64,000 nucleotides of DNA from an uncultured Lachnospiraceae bacterium (lineage in GTDB: Bacteria; Bacillota; Clostridia; Lachnospirales; Lachnospiraceae): the NCBI GenBank assembly GCA_902797025.1, contig CADBRN010000030.1, positions 1-64,000 of the forward strand. Direction: 5' to 3'. The notes beneath the pieces are model-generated. The model was not told where the DNA came from. It did not search any database and saw only the letters and a list, made by a program, of their open reading frames with translations. Made by a program: the position numbers and the translations under genes. How positions within the stretch are numbered: the stretch's first letter is position 1; each line of letters begins with the position of its first letter. Positions 35,346 to 44,800 of the stretch are shown piece after piece.

Positions 35346-35681
35346 TTACAACACCGACCTTTCCTCGAAATCTCTTTTCTCATCCATCTTTTTCCTGATA
35401 CCGGCCGCGAACGACTCATCAAGAATTGCGAGAACGGATCTCTCTCCTTTTCCCACCGCTCTTCCGAGCATCGCCTTACTTTGCGTGATCTGATAAGGCA
35501 CCTGCCGGAAGCGGCACTGATTTACAAACTTTTTTTTCGTATTATCGGAAGCGTCCTCCGCGATCAGAACAAGATGCACCTTCCCTGACCGGACCGCCGC
35601 CTCCGCCGCCGTCTCTCCGCCTGCTGTTTTTCCCGCCTTCTGCGCGAGGCCGATGAACAGCAGAACATCAGGTACTTTCAA
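35346..35681 (-). CDS. ylxQ: YlxQ, L7Ae-family RNA-binding protein
   Basis: This 111-residue protein has the L7Ae/L30e fold signature (LLFIGLAQKAGKTAGGE, VHLVLIAEDASDNTKKK, GERSVLAIL). L7Ae-type proteins bind kink-turns in RNA. YlxQ is conserved between ylxR and infB in firmicutes, with proposed ribosome- or RNase P-associated roles. It overlaps ylxR by 14 nt at its start, and its stop codon touches the infB start. Confidence 0.93.
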   Translation of the reverse strand: MKVPDVLLFIGLAQKAGKTAGGETAAEAAVRSGKVHLVLIAEDASDNTKKKFVNQCRFRQVPYQITQSKAMLGRAVGKGERSVLAILDESFAAGIRKKMDEKRDFEERSVL

Positions 35682-35949
35682 GTGCGTCCATCTCCTTTTT
35701 CAGCTCATCCATGACGGACTCCGGAATCTTCATGTCAAGCGACCGCTCCAGTCCTCTGTTCTTCAAAGCCTTCTCGAGACATGCCCGTCTCCTGCACAGA
35801 TAAGCGCCGCGGCCGTTCGCGCGGCCGGTCGCGTCGATCTTCACATCCCCATCCGGGGTGCGGAGCACGCGGACCAGCTCACTTTTTTCATATTTTTCCA
35901 TACACCCGACACATCTTCGCATCGGTATTTTTTTTACCTTCTGTCCCAT
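35668..35949 (-). CDS. ylxR: YlxR/RnpM, RNase P modulator family
   Basis: This 93-residue basic protein has the DUF448 signature MRRCVGCMEKYEKSEL and the GRANGRGAYLCRRRACLEKA segment. The family (RnpM) binds RNase P RNA in Bacillus and modulates its activity. ATG 35949 is nine bases after GGGAG, so it is preferred over the ATG three codons earlier. It lies between nusA and ylxQ, the standard arrangement. Confidence 0.94.
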   Translation of the reverse strand: MGQKVKKIPMRRCVGCMEKYEKSELVRVLRTPDGDVKIDATGRANGRGAYLCRRRACLEKALKNRGLERSLDMKIPESVMDELKKEMDALEST

Positions 35950-36002
35950 GGCGCTCATCTCCCGTCTTTAACTCCCGGAATTCGTCTGATCCCGCGGTCC
36001 GC

Positions 36003-37241
36003 TCATTCCTCCGGCGTTTCCGCGGCGATGTCCTCCACGGTCTCTTTCTCATCTTCCGGCCGATCATCCTCTGCGGCTTCCGCGGCATTTTCCTCATCTG
36101 CCGGGGCATCCTCTGTATCTTCCGCGACATCCTCATCCCGGATGTATTCCGGATCGTCGCTGTACTCCTCGTACTCGTCCTCTTCATAATAATTGAAATC
36201 GCCGTCTTCTTTCGCCTGCGTCTCGCTCTTGATGTCGATCTTGAAGCCGGTCAGTCTTGCAGCGAGCCGGGCGTTCTGTCCCTCCTTGCCGATCGCAAGG
36301 GAGAGCTGATAATCCGGGACGATGACTGTGGCGATCTTGTCATCCGGATCTGCCATGACGGAAATCACCTTCGCCGGAGACAGGGCGTGCTCGATCAGAA
36401 TCGCCGGGTTGTCGTCCCAGCTGATAATATCGATCTTCTCGCCGCCGAGTTCATCGACAACCGCATTGACACGGACACCGTTCACGCCGACGCACGCGCC
36501 GACCGCATCGACGTTTTCATCGTTGCTCCACACAGCCATTTTTGTCCTTGACCCCGCCTCACGGGCGATGCCGCGGATCTCAATCGTCCCGTCGTGAATC
36601 TCCGCGACCTCGGCCTCGAAAAGCCGCTTGACAAGCTCCGGATGCGTTCTGGAAACCGTGATGCGCGGTCCGCGCGTCGTATCCTTAACCTCGCAGATGT
36701 AAACCTTGAGTCTCTGATTCGGACGGAGATGCTCACCGCGGATCATCTCATTTTCCGTCAGAAGCGCGTCAAGGCGTCCCAGATTGATGCTCACATTCCG
36801 TCCGACGAACCGCTCCACCGTCCCGGTCATGATGTCATGTTCCTTCTGGTAATACTCGTTATAGAGAACCTTGCGCTCTTCCTCGCGGATTTTCTGAAGA
36901 ATCACGCCTTTCGCGTTCGAAGTTGCGATCCGCCCGAAGGATTTGGACTCGACCGGAACGTTCACCACGTCGCCGATCACATACGACCCGTCGATCTTAT
37001 GCGCGTCCTCGAGGCTGATTTCCTCCGCATCGTCCATGACCTCTTCCACAACCGTTTTCATCAGACAGATCGAATAATCACACGTCTCGTGATCCACGGT
37101 GACACGCACATTGTCCGACGTGCCGAAATTATTCTTGCATGCCTGGATCAGAGACTGCTCGATCGCGTCAAGGATCGAATCTTTACTGATATTTTTCTCT
37201 TTCTCGAGGGTATTCAGCGCCTCTAATAACTCCTGATTCAT
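36003..37241 (-). CDS. nusA: Transcription termination/antitermination protein NusA
   Basis: This 412-residue protein has the NusA N-terminal polymerase-binding domain ([20 protein letters not shown]), an S1 domain (about 135-200), KH1 and KH2 ([38 protein letters not shown]), and an acidic C-terminal tail of about 65 residues. NusA binds RNA polymerase and RNA and tunes pausing and termination. It follows rimP with 32 nt between and precedes ylxR. AGGAGG is 11 nt from the ATG. Confidence 0.98.
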   Translation of the reverse strand: MNQELLEALNTLEKEKNISKDSILDAIEQSLIQACKNNFGTSDNVRVTVDHETCDYSICLMKTVVEEVMDDAEEISLEDAHKIDGSYVIGDVVNVPVESKSFGRIATSNAKGVILQKIREEERKVLYNEYYQKEHDIMTGTVERFVGRNVSINLGRLDALLTENEMIRGEHLRPNQRLKVYICEVKDTTRGPRITVSRTHPELVKRLFEAEVAEIHDGTIEIRGIAREAGSRTKMAVWSNDENVDAVGACVGVNGVRVNAVVDELGGEKIDIISWDDNPAILIEHALSPAKVISVMADPDDKIATVIVPDYQLSLAIGKEGQNARLAARLTGFKIDIKSETQAKEDGDFNYYEEDEYEEYSDDPEYIRDEDVAEDTEDAPADEENAAEAAEDDRPEDEKETVEDIAAETPEE

Positions 37242-37273
37242 TTTCTGTGCTTCCTCCTGAAATCTCCTGCCGG

Positions 37274-37741
37274 TTAAAAATCAAACGCCAGACGGATCAT
37301 CGAGAGATCCGGCCTGCGGAATGTCCGCTCATTTCCGTTTTCTTCGCGGATTGTGACGGTATCCTTGTCATAGGCGGTGAGTATGCCGAAAAAGATTTTG
37401 TCTCCGTCGACCGCCTTGTAGGTGTGAATCTCAAGTTCCCTGCCTACGCTTTTTTCATAATCCCTCTCCCGTCTCAGAGGCCGCCCGAGTCCCGGAGAGC
37501 TCACCTCCATCGTATAGACGTCGTCGATAAAGTTTTTTTCATCGAGCATCGGACTGAACTCGCGGCTGACCGCCTCACAGTCGTCGATCGTGACCCCTCC
37601 TTCTTTGTCGATATAAGCGCGGAGATAATAATTTCCGGCTTCTTTTACATACTCGACATCGTACAGTTCAAGACCGAGGCGTTCCAGAATCGGAATGAGC
37701 AGTTCCTCCGCCTGCGCTTCAATGGTTTCTTTCTTATTCAT
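37274..37741 (-). CDS. rimP: Ribosome maturation factor RimP
   Basis: This 155-residue protein starts the operon and has the RimP motifs GLELYDVEYVKEAGNYYLRAY, DDCEAVSREFSPMLDE and the MEVSSPGLGRPLRRERDYEK signature. RimP assists 30S assembly. It has a long leader with a hairpin and a well-spaced promoter. The ribosome binding site GGGAG is 12 nt from the ATG, somewhat far, so translation efficiency may be modest or controlled by leader structure. Confidence 0.97.
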   Translation of the reverse strand: MNKKETIEAQAEELLIPILERLGLELYDVEYVKEAGNYYLRAYIDKEGGVTIDDCEAVSREFSPMLDEKNFIDDVYTMEVSSPGLGRPLRRERDYEKSVGRELEIHTYKAVDGDKIFFGILTAYDKDTVTIREENGNERTFRRPDLSMIRLAFDF

Positions 37742-37803
37742 AGATTGATCACGCTCCCGACGTCATATGCCGCCGGCCTCAGCGGCCGGTTCGGCAATAA
37801 ATA

Positions 37804-37826
37804 AGAGCGGACCGCCGGCCCACTCT
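37804..37826 (-). promoter_or_regulatory. rimP leader hairpin
   Basis: On the minus strand the RNA can form a 10-bp stem with a 3-nt loop (AGAGTGGGCC GGC GGTCCGCTCT), followed by TATTTATT. A hairpin with this AGAGUGGG-type arm near the 5' end of rimP-nusA mRNAs is known in firmicutes and is thought to serve in attenuation or NusA autoregulation; function here is inferred. Confidence 0.65.
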
Positions 37827-37855
37827 CACAATTAACATCTTCTACTTTCACCGCG

Positions 37856-37884
37856 AGTATAGCACGAAAGACCCGGCAATGCAA
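37856..37884 (-). promoter_or_regulatory. rimP-nusA-infB operon promoter
   Basis: On the minus strand TTGCAT (37884-37879) and TATACT (37861-37856) are 17 bp apart. Transcription would start near 37849, about 20 nt before the leader hairpin and about 108 nt before rimP. Confidence 0.75.
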
Positions 37885-37925
37885 GATTTTTCGCATATTT
37901 CCGGCATTTCCGGGCCTTTTCCCGT

Positions 37926-40151
37926 TTAATCGCCCTCTCTGGCGACCTGATCTTCGATCTCCTTCTTCAGATTTCTTCCGCTCTGTGCCCCGGCGGGCCG
38001 TTTCTTCGCAGAGCGGTTATTCGAACGCTTCTCAACCGTTTCGGTGAACCGGTAGATCGAAATTCCGAGCGGGGCCACACTGACGCGGATCGAATTTTTC
38101 CGCTCGTCGTGTTCAATCATCCGGCTGATCTTCACCCGGGCATTCACCGTTCCGCTGCCGCCGAACTCTTCCGCGTCGCTGTTGAATATTTCCTTGTACT
38201 TACCGGGCCACGGGACGCCGATCAGGAATTCGTCGTACTCCACGTTGGAAAAGTTGCAGACGACGAGCAGGGTCTCATCTTTTCTTCCCGTTTTCCGCAG
38301 GAAAATCAGCAGGTTGCGGTCCCGGTCCAGATTGCTGATCCACTCAAACCCATCCGGAGAGGTGTCCTTTTCATGCAGGGCGGGAAGATCCCGGCACATC
38401 CGGGCGAGCTTCTTCACCAGCTTCGACTGTCTTTTCTCCCCCACCCCCATGGAGAGCAGCTTCTTCCCCGGGTAGACAAACAGATAAGCGATCGCGAGCC
38501 GTTCATTGGCGCATTTCAGTTCCGGGGTGACACCGGCCATTTTATTCAAAATGCCATCATCGCTTTCCCCGGTCTCGTCACGTCCGAACCCGATCAGAGA
38601 CTTCTCACTCCAGGCATAAACCGTATCAAAGGTCAGATCATCGTGATGCGCACCCCGGAACAGCGGGTCGTAATGCATATAGCCCAGAAAATCGGACGCC
38701 CATGTGTTATTCCACTTGTAATCAAATCCAAGCCCGTCCTGCGCCGGATCCGCGGTGATCCCGTTCCACCCGGCCATATCTTCCGCGATCGTCAGGAACC
38801 CGGGCTTCGCATGAAGCGCGGTGTTCAGTTTCTGCAGAAATGCGGCTCCCTCAAGATTCTCATTGCCGCCGTAAAGATTCGCAACCCACGCGCCGTCTTC
38901 GCGGCCATAATCCTGAAACAGCATCGTCGCGGTATCCGTGATCTTCATGCCGTCGATGTGATACTCCTCTTTCCAGCACATCGCCGAGGAAATCAGAAAC
39001 GTGACGACTCCTCCGCTTCCGTAGTTGAAAATATGCGTCCCGTATGCCGGGTGAATTCCGCGCCTCGGATCGAGATGCTCATAGAGGCAGGTACCGTCAA
39101 AACCGGCCAGAAGTGAATTTCCCGCGGCAAAATAGGAATAGACCATATCGATGAGCACGCCGATTCCCATCCGGTGAAGATAATCGACGAAATACCGGAA
39201 ATCATCGGGGCTTCCGTACCGGGCGGTCGGTGCAAAATAACCGCTCGTCTCAAATCCGTCCGACGCGTCGTCGGGATATTCCGTCACCGGTGTCAATTCC
39301 ACATGGGTGTACCCGTACACCCGGCAGTGCTCCGCGAGGGCGCGGCTCATCACCCGGTAATCCGCGCGTCCCGCCTCCCGGGCAAGTTTCGGAAGACTCA
39401 CCTGGCAGACGATCATCGGCTGATGCCCGTTCTGTGCAGAAGCCCTCTTCGCGATCCATTCCTCATCGCCCCACGTAAATTCAGAAGAAGGCCACACGAG
39501 GGAAGCACCCTCCGGTTTCTTTTCAAACGCTCCCGCGTACGGATCCGGTTTCCGATACGTCTCTCCGCTTTTCAGCTTGATCTCATACTGATACGGGCGT
39601 CCCGCGACAAGCCCCGGGATAAATAACTCGAAAATGCCGCAGTCCAGCCGGTTCATCGGGTCGCGCCTCCCGTCCCAGGCATTAAAAGCCCCGACGACCG
39701 AGACACGGAGCGCATTCGGAGCGTAAACCGCAAAGCTGACACCCTTCGTGCCGCCCGCCGTCACCTCATGAGCGCCCATCTTTTTCCAGGCGTCGTGCCA
39801 GATTCCGGCGGAAAAACGTGTCTCCTCCTTCTTTGTGATCTGCGGAGGAAAAGCGTACGGATCCGGATACTCCCTGGTCACACCATCCGCCGCTGTGAGA
39901 AACGTATGGGCCGGAATCGTCTTCCGCTGCAGAAGGACCGCGAAATACCCTGCTTCATCGACCAGCTCCATCTCATGGACGGCGCCGCCCGTCTTCAGGC
40001 TGAGCGCCTTCTCCCCCGGAAAGAAGGCCTGGATCAGCACACCATCCGGCGTCACCCTGGGACCGAGAATATCCCGCGGGTGCGCTTCCTCCGAGTATAC
40101 TACCGCCTCGATCTCAGGCCAGTCCATATAGTCATACAGTTTTCTGTCCAT
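37926..40151 (-). CDS. GH13 branching-enzyme homologue with altered catalytic site
   Basis: This 741-residue protein follows GlgB architecture: a CBM48-like N-terminal region (about 130-215), the GH13 barrel (ELTPVTEYP, GYFAPTARYGSPDDF, FDGTCLYEHLDPRRG) and a C-terminal all-beta domain. The GlgB core motif L-R-V-D-A-V here reads M-K-I-T-D-T, so Thr405 replaces the nucleophile Asp and Lys403 replaces the paired Arg. Other changes are Tyr340 for the region I His and Arg524 for the His of HDE. The acid/base Glu457 and Asp525 remain. The frame is intact, suggesting a glycan-binding or regulatory pseudoenzyme. GGAGGGGG precedes the ATG. The C-terminal 45 residues are basic. Confidence 0.85.
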   Translation of the reverse strand: MDRKLYDYMDWPEIEAVVYSEEAHPRDILGPRVTPDGVLIQAFFPGEKALSLKTGGAVHEMELVDEAGYFAVLLQRKTIPAHTFLTAADGVTREYPDPYAFPPQITKKEETRFSAGIWHDAWKKMGAHEVTAGGTKGVSFAVYAPNALRVSVVGAFNAWDGRRDPMNRLDCGIFELFIPGLVAGRPYQYEIKLKSGETYRKPDPYAGAFEKKPEGASLVWPSSEFTWGDEEWIAKRASAQNGHQPMIVCQVSLPKLAREAGRADYRVMSRALAEHCRVYGYTHVELTPVTEYPDDASDGFETSGYFAPTARYGSPDDFRYFVDYLHRMGIGVLIDMVYSYFAAGNSLLAGFDGTCLYEHLDPRRGIHPAYGTHIFNYGSGGVVTFLISSAMCWKEEYHIDGMKITDTATMLFQDYGREDGAWVANLYGGNENLEGAAFLQKLNTALHAKPGFLTIAEDMAGWNGITADPAQDGLGFDYKWNNTWASDFLGYMHYDPLFRGAHHDDLTFDTVYAWSEKSLIGFGRDETGESDDGILNKMAGVTPELKCANERLAIAYLFVYPGKKLLSMGVGEKRQSKLVKKLARMCRDLPALHEKDTSPDGFEWISNLDRDRNLLIFLRKTGRKDETLLVVCNFSNVEYDEFLIGVPWPGKYKEIFNSDAEEFGGSGTVNARVKISRMIEHDERKNSIRVSVAPLGISIYRFTETVEKRSNNRSAKKRPAGAQSGRNLKKEIEDQVAREGD

Positions 40152-40171
40152 ATTACCCCCTCCGTAAAAGA

Positions 40172-40211
40172 GCGGCCAAAAGACGCAGCCCTCACTGCGC
40201 CTTCCGGCCGC
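40172..40211 (-). terminator. Nested hairpin between ftsH and the GH13 gene
   Basis: Outer arms GCGGCC (40172-40177) / GGCCGC (40206-40211) and inner arms ACGCAG (40183-40188) / CTGCGC (40195-40200) form a nested stem, with the minus-strand product followed by TCTTTT. It lies 20 nt before the GH13 start and could end ftsH transcripts or attenuate the GH13 gene. Confidence 0.5.
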
Positions 40212-40290
40212 CTCACCATCCTTCGCTGTTCACTTTTTTGTTTTCGCGGCACCCCGCCGCAGCTGTATCACTCCGTGTCTTTTGGAGTAT

Positions 40291-42201
40291 CTACATCGAT
40301 GATATCGCCGCCGTCACCGGCCCGTCCGGTACCTGCGCCTGCTCCGTCTCCGGATGATCCTCGATATTCTTCCGGTTCAGAATCTCCATAAATTCATCGC
40401 CGGTGATCGTCTCGCGTTCATACAGGTACTTCGCGATTTCATGCAGCTTCAGACTGTTGTCCTCGAGGATCTTCTTCGCCCGGTCATGCGCATCCTTCAC
40501 GACGTTGATGACCATCTGATCGATCCGGCCGGATGTCTGCTCGGAGCAGGCAAGGGATGTATCCCCTCCCAGATACTGGTTCTGCACCGTCTCCAGCGCA
40601 ACCATGCCGAATTCGTCACTCATGCCGAACCGGGTGATCATCGCTCTGGCAAGTTTTGTCGCCTGCTCGATGTCGTTCGACGCGCCGGTCGTGATCGAAT
40701 GGAAGACCACTTCCTCAGCCACGCGGCCTCCGGTCAGGGTCGCGATCCGGTTCTCCAGTTCCTCGCGGCTCATCAGATTGTGCTCGCCCTCATCGACCTG
40801 CATCGTATAGCCGAGGGCGCCCGAAGTACGGGGGATAATCGTGATCTTCGTGACCGGAGCGGAATGGGTCTGCATCGCGGCGACGAGCGCGTGACCCGTC
40901 TCGTGGTACGATACGATCAGCTTCTCCTTGTCCGTCAGAATTTTGTTCTTTTTCTGATATCCCGCGATCACGACCTCGACGCTCTCCTCGAGGTCCTCCT
41001 GAATCACGAATCTTCTTCCGTTTCTGACCGCCCGCAGCGCCGCCTCGTTGATCATATTCGCCAGCTCCGCGCCGGATGCGCCGGAAGCCATGCGGGCGAT
41101 GGCGTTGAAATCCACATTGTCCGCAATCCGGATGTTCTTTGCATGCAGCCTCAGGATCGCTTCCCTTCCCTGCAGATCCGGAAGTTCGACCGGTACCCGC
41201 CGGTCAAAGCGGCCGGGACGCAGGAGCGCCGGATCGAGGATCTCAGGCCGGTTCGTCGCCGCCAGAATAACGACGCCCTTCTTGCCGTCGAAACCGTCCA
41301 TCTCGGACAGCAGCTGGTTCAGGGTCTGATCGCGCTCATCATTTCCGGAAAATCCGGATGTGTCCCGCTTCTTTCCGATCGTATCGATCTCATCGATGAA
41401 TACGATACACGGAGCTTTCTCATTTGCCTGCTTGAAAAGGTCGCGGACTTTTGCCGCGCCCATACCGACGAACATTTCCACAAATTCCGATCCGGAGATC
41501 GAGAAGAACGGGACATCCGCCTCACCCGCGACCGCTTTTGCCAGCAGCGTCTTACCGGTTCCGGGCGGACCCACAAGCAGGGCTCCCTTCGGCATCTTCG
41601 CGCCGATCTCCGTGTATTTCTTCGGATTGTGAAGGAAATCGACGATCTCGGACAAAACCTCCTTCGCTTCTTCCTCTCCCGCCACATCGGAGAACTTGAT
41701 TCCCGTCTCAGACTGGACATAGATCTTCGCGTTGCTCTTTCCGAAGCTCATCGCATTTCCCATGCCGTCGCCCATCCGCTTCGCAGCGGTATTCATGAGC
41801 CATCTTCCGAGGAAATAGAAAATCACCAGCGGAAGTACCCAGCCGACCAGGAAACTGATGACCGGAGAGGTCTGCTTCACAATCGGCGAATTAAAGGACT
41901 GAAGATTTTTCGCCGATTTCAGCCGGTTGACAAGTTCCGGATCATTCATCGTGCCGGTCTTGTAGTATTTTTCAGGGGTGGATGTGTCTCCGAAACGGAT
42001 GACGCCGTCTTCGCGGTCGACCTCGACCTCCTTGACTGTCCCATCATCCAGCATCTGTAAAAATGTACTGTATGTCGTCTCCTCGACCTTCTGCTGTCCG
42101 ATCTGCGGTACAACCAGGAAATTTAAAATCACCAGAATAATCAGTACCGCAAGATAGAAATACAGAAGCGAACGTCTCGGAGGCCGCTTCACTTCTTTCA
42201 T
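40291..42201 (-). CDS. ftsH: ATP-dependent zinc metalloprotease FtsH
   Basis: This 636-residue membrane AAA+ protease has two N-terminal helices (about 12-32 and 104-124). The AAA domain has Walker A GPPGTGKT, Walker B VFIDEID and second-region homology [13 protein letters not shown], and the M41 protease domain has the zinc motif YHETGHAL. It degrades misfolded and short-lived proteins at the membrane as a hexamer. AAGGAG lies 7 nt before ATG 42201. The gene has its own promoter (42255-42283). Confidence 0.98.
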   Translation of the reverse strand: MKEVKRPPRRSLLYFYLAVLIILVILNFLVVPQIGQQKVEETTYSTFLQMLDDGTVKEVEVDREDGVIRFGDTSTPEKYYKTGTMNDPELVNRLKSAKNLQSFNSPIVKQTSPVISFLVGWVLPLVIFYFLGRWLMNTAAKRMGDGMGNAMSFGKSNAKIYVQSETGIKFSDVAGEEEAKEVLSEIVDFLHNPKKYTEIGAKMPKGALLVGPPGTGKTLLAKAVAGEADVPFFSISGSEFVEMFVGMGAAKVRDLFKQANEKAPCIVFIDEIDTIGKKRDTSGFSGNDERDQTLNQLLSEMDGFDGKKGVVILAATNRPEILDPALLRPGRFDRRVPVELPDLQGREAILRLHAKNIRIADNVDFNAIARMASGASGAELANMINEAALRAVRNGRRFVIQEDLEESVEVVIAGYQKKNKILTDKEKLIVSYHETGHALVAAMQTHSAPVTKITIIPRTSGALGYTMQVDEGEHNLMSREELENRIATLTGGRVAEEVVFHSITTGASNDIEQATKLARAMITRFGMSDEFGMVALETVQNQYLGGDTSLACSEQTSGRIDQMVINVVKDAHDRAKKILEDNSLKLHEIAKYLYERETITGDEFMEILNRKNIEDHPETEQAQVPDGPVTAAISSM

Positions 42202-42254
42202 GCAATTCTCCTTATAAGTCCAGGCATTTCGCAGCAAAAATTCTGCTTGTATCA

Positions 42255-42283
42255 AGTATCTGTCATGTTATTTGTAAAGTCAA
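42255..42283 (-). promoter_or_regulatory. ftsH promoter
   Basis: On the minus strand TTGACT (42283-42278) and GATACT (42260-42255) are 17 bp apart. Transcription would begin near 42248, about 45 nt before ftsH. Confidence 0.72.
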
Positions 42284-42352
42284 GAAAGCACCTGCAATTT
42301 AAGAATTTTTTCATAAGCTCATGCCGCCGGAAACACCCCGCAATCCGCCCGC

Positions 42353-42856
42353 TCAGAACGACCGGAGCTTGTCGTCATCCTCGTCGCCGCCCGGTTCAAC
42401 CTTCCGGATCGTCATGTCGTACCCTCTTCCTTCTCCGAGATCGACGTGGACACGGTCGCCGGCCCGGTGCCCCATCAGAGCGCGCCCGATCGGCGACTCC
42501 GGCGTGATCAGCCCGAGCATCGAATTGCTCCGCACCGGGGTTACGATCTTGAATACCATCGGTTTCTCCCGGCCTTCCTTTTCCACCGTGACCTTCTTCT
42601 GGAGTCCGACCTGGTCCGCCGCCGCGTGATCTTCCACGATGATGGCGGTTTTGATCATATTTTCCAGATAGCGGATCCGGCTCTCGTTCTGATTCTTATA
42701 CTGCTTTGCGGCGTGATACTCGAAATTTTCACTCAAATCTCCCTGCGCCCGCGCCTCCTTGAGATCTTTCAGCGCTTGCTGCCTCACCACAAGCTTTCTG
42801 TGATCGATCTCTTCCTGCATTTTCTCAATATCTTTTCTGGTGAGTCTGTCGTGCAT
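42353..42856 (-). CDS. greA: Transcription elongation factor GreA/GreB family
   Basis: This 167-residue protein has the N-terminal coiled coil with tip residues GDLSENFEYHAAK, which include the acidic pair that stimulates RNA cleavage. The C-terminal FKBP-like domain includes ESPIGRALMGHRAGDRV. It rescues backtracked RNA polymerase. The C terminus is extended by an acidic Asp-rich segment (GGDEDDD). AGAGGGAG precedes the ATG. It is monocistronic between ftsH and the divergent thioesterase gene. Confidence 0.92.
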   Translation of the reverse strand: MHDRLTRKDIEKMQEEIDHRKLVVRQQALKDLKEARAQGDLSENFEYHAAKQYKNQNESRIRYLENMIKTAIIVEDHAAADQVGLQKKVTVEKEGREKPMVFKIVTPVRSNSMLGLITPESPIGRALMGHRAGDRVHVDLGEGRGYDMTIRKVEPGGDEDDDKLRSF

Positions 42857-42911
42857 ATACTCCCTCTTTTCTGTAGTTTTTTCATAGAAACAGTGTTAAA
42901 CTGTCAGTGAT

Positions 42912-42941
42912 ATTGTACATCATTGTCCTGTCTGATTGCAA
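42912..42941 (-). promoter_or_regulatory. greA promoter
   Basis: On the minus strand TTGCAA (42941-42936) and TACAAT (42917-42912) are separated by 18 bp. A small stem (ACAGT at 42889-42893 pairing with ACTGT at 42899-42903) lies near the start of the transcript. Confidence 0.68.
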
Positions 42942-42978
42942 ATCGCGCTGTGCTCTGCCGCGCGTAAAAGGAGTCTTT

Positions 42979-43383
42979 ATGGAGATCGGAATCAAAGGAA
43001 CAAATACATTTACCGTAAAAGATGATATGCTCGCCGTTCATGTGGGCAGCGGCGAGGTCCGCGTGCTCGCGACCCCCTGTCTTGTAGCTGCGATCGAAAA
43101 AACCGCGTCGGAATCGGTGAAGCCTTACCTTGAAGAGGGCCGTACAACCGTCGGCACACACGTCAATGTCACCCATTCGGCCGCGACCCCGTGCGGAATG
43201 AAATTCTTCGTCGAGACCGAACTGGCATCCATCAGCGAAAATGGAAAAATCCTGACCTTCATGGTCAACGTACGCGACGAGGCCGGATTAATATCGGAAG
43301 GAACGCATGAACGGGCGATCGTCCGGAAGCAGCGTTTTGAGGAGAAGGCGGACGCGAAACTTCAGAAAGAACGAAAAGATTGA
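42979..43383 (+). CDS. FlK-like hot-dog thioesterase
   Basis: This 134-residue single hot-dog protein matches the fluoroacetyl-CoA-thioesterase (FlK) family. It shows VLATPCLVAAIEKTA with the Thr and Glu of the catalytic group, VTHSAATPCG with the His, and a C-terminal EGTHERAIV. In clostridia such proteins are general acyl-CoA thioesterases of unknown preferred substrate. AAAAGGAG lies 6 nt before ATG 42979. It is the first gene of a plus-strand set with the aminopeptidase 13 nt downstream. Confidence 0.88.
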   Translation: MEIGIKGTNTFTVKDDMLAVHVGSGEVRVLATPCLVAAIEKTASESVKPYLEEGRTTVGTHVNVTHSAATPCGMKFFVETELASISENGKILTFMVNVRDEAGLISEGTHERAIVRKQRFEEKADAKLQKERKD

Positions 43384-43396
43384 ATCGGAGGCTGCT

Positions 43397-44800
43397 ATGT
43401 CAGAAACGAAAGTGCAGAAGATGGCGAAGATCTGGGAAAAATACGACGGGGAGGCTCTGGAGGCCTTCTGCGGGGATTACCGGAGCTTCATAACAGAACA
43501 TAAAACCGAGAGGGAATGTGTCGCGGGAATGCGTGCAGTCCTCGGGAAGAGCGGCGCAGTCGACCTGGCGGACGCCATCAGTGAAGGCATCCGCCCGAAA
43601 ACCGGCGATCTTTTTTACACCGACCTGATGAAGAAGACACTGATTGTTTTTCGGATCGGGAAACGCCCGCTGACGGACGGCATGCAGCTGCTCGGCGCAC
43701 ATATCGATTCGCCACGCCTCGATCTGAAGCAGCACGCGCTGTATGAGGACGGCGATCTGGCTCTTTTCGAGACGCACTATTACGGCGGCATCAAAAAGTA
43801 TCAGTGGGTCACACTCCCGCTTGCGCTGCACGGCGTCGTGGCGAAAAAGGACGGATCGGTCGTCACAATCTCCGTCGGCGAGAATCCGGAGGATCCGGTC
43901 TTCGGCGTCTCGGATCTTCTGATCCACCTCGCAGGAAAACAGATGAGCAAAAAGCTCAGCGAAGGGATCGAGGGAGAAAAGCTGAATATTCTCGTCGGAA
44001 GCCGTCCGCTCGCGGGCGATGCGAAGGAGCCCGTGAAAGAAAACATTCTCGCGATTCTGAAGGATCGGTACGGCATCGAAGAAGAGGACTTTCTCTCCGC
44101 GGAGATCGAGGTCGTCCCGGCTGGCGCCGCGAGAGACTACGGATTCGACCGCAGCATGATCATGGGATACGGGCAGGACGACCGCGTCTGTGCGTACCCG
44201 TCCTTCCGCGCGATTCTCGATGAAGAGACGCCGGAATTCACGAGCGTCTGCCTGCTCACCGACAAGGAAGAGATCGGCAGTGTCGGGGCAACCGGCATGC
44301 ATTCCCGGTTCTTTGAAAACTCCGTCGCGGAACTGATGAATCTCACGGGATGCTACAGCGAGCTGAACCTGCGCCGCGTTCTTACGCGTACGCGCGTACT
44401 CTCCTCGGATGTGAGCGCCGCCTTCGACCCGGATTTTCCGGACGTCATGGAAAAGAACAACTGCTCCTACCTGGGACTTGGCCCGGTCTTCAACAAATAC
44501 ACGGGGAGCCGCGGAAAGAGCGGATCGAATGACGCAAACGCAGAGTATATCGCCTATCTGAGAAACGAGATGGATGCGGCCGGAATCGTCTATCAGTCCG
44601 GCGAGCTCGGCAAGGTCGACGAGGGCGGCGGCGGAACGATCGCCTACATTCTCGCAAACCTCGGCATGCAGGTCATTGATTTCGGCGTCGCGGTCCTGAA
44701 TATGCATGCGCCCTTCGAAATCACGAGCAAGGCGGATATTTATGAGGCATACCGCGCGTACCGCGTCTTCCTCGCCTCCGCATCGGAGCCCCGCGCATGA
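43397..44800 (+). CDS. M18-family zinc aminopeptidase
   Basis: This 467-residue protein has the M18 signatures GAHIDSPRLDLK (metal His and Asp), HYYGGIKKYQW, TDKEEIGSVGATG (catalytic and metal Glu) and the late metal His in LNMHAPFE. M18 enzymes remove N-terminal residues, preferentially acidic ones in several members, using two zinc or cobalt ions. GGAGG lies 5 nt before ATG 43397; a longer in-frame start would run through the thioesterase gene. The stop overlaps the acylphosphatase start as ATGA. Confidence 0.94.
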   Translation: MSETKVQKMAKIWEKYDGEALEAFCGDYRSFITEHKTERECVAGMRAVLGKSGAVDLADAISEGIRPKTGDLFYTDLMKKTLIVFRIGKRPLTDGMQLLGAHIDSPRLDLKQHALYEDGDLALFETHYYGGIKKYQWVTLPLALHGVVAKKDGSVVTISVGENPEDPVFGVSDLLIHLAGKQMSKKLSEGIEGEKLNILVGSRPLAGDAKEPVKENILAILKDRYGIEEEDFLSAEIEVVPAGAARDYGFDRSMIMGYGQDDRVCAYPSFRAILDEETPEFTSVCLLTDKEEIGSVGATGMHSRFFENSVAELMNLTGCYSELNLRRVLTRTRVLSSDVSAAFDPDFPDVMEKNNCSYLGLGPVFNKYTGSRGKSGSNDANAEYIAYLRNEMDAAGIVYQSGELGKVDEGGGGTIAYILANLGMQVIDFGVAVLNMHAPFEITSKADIYEAYRAYRVFLASASEPRA

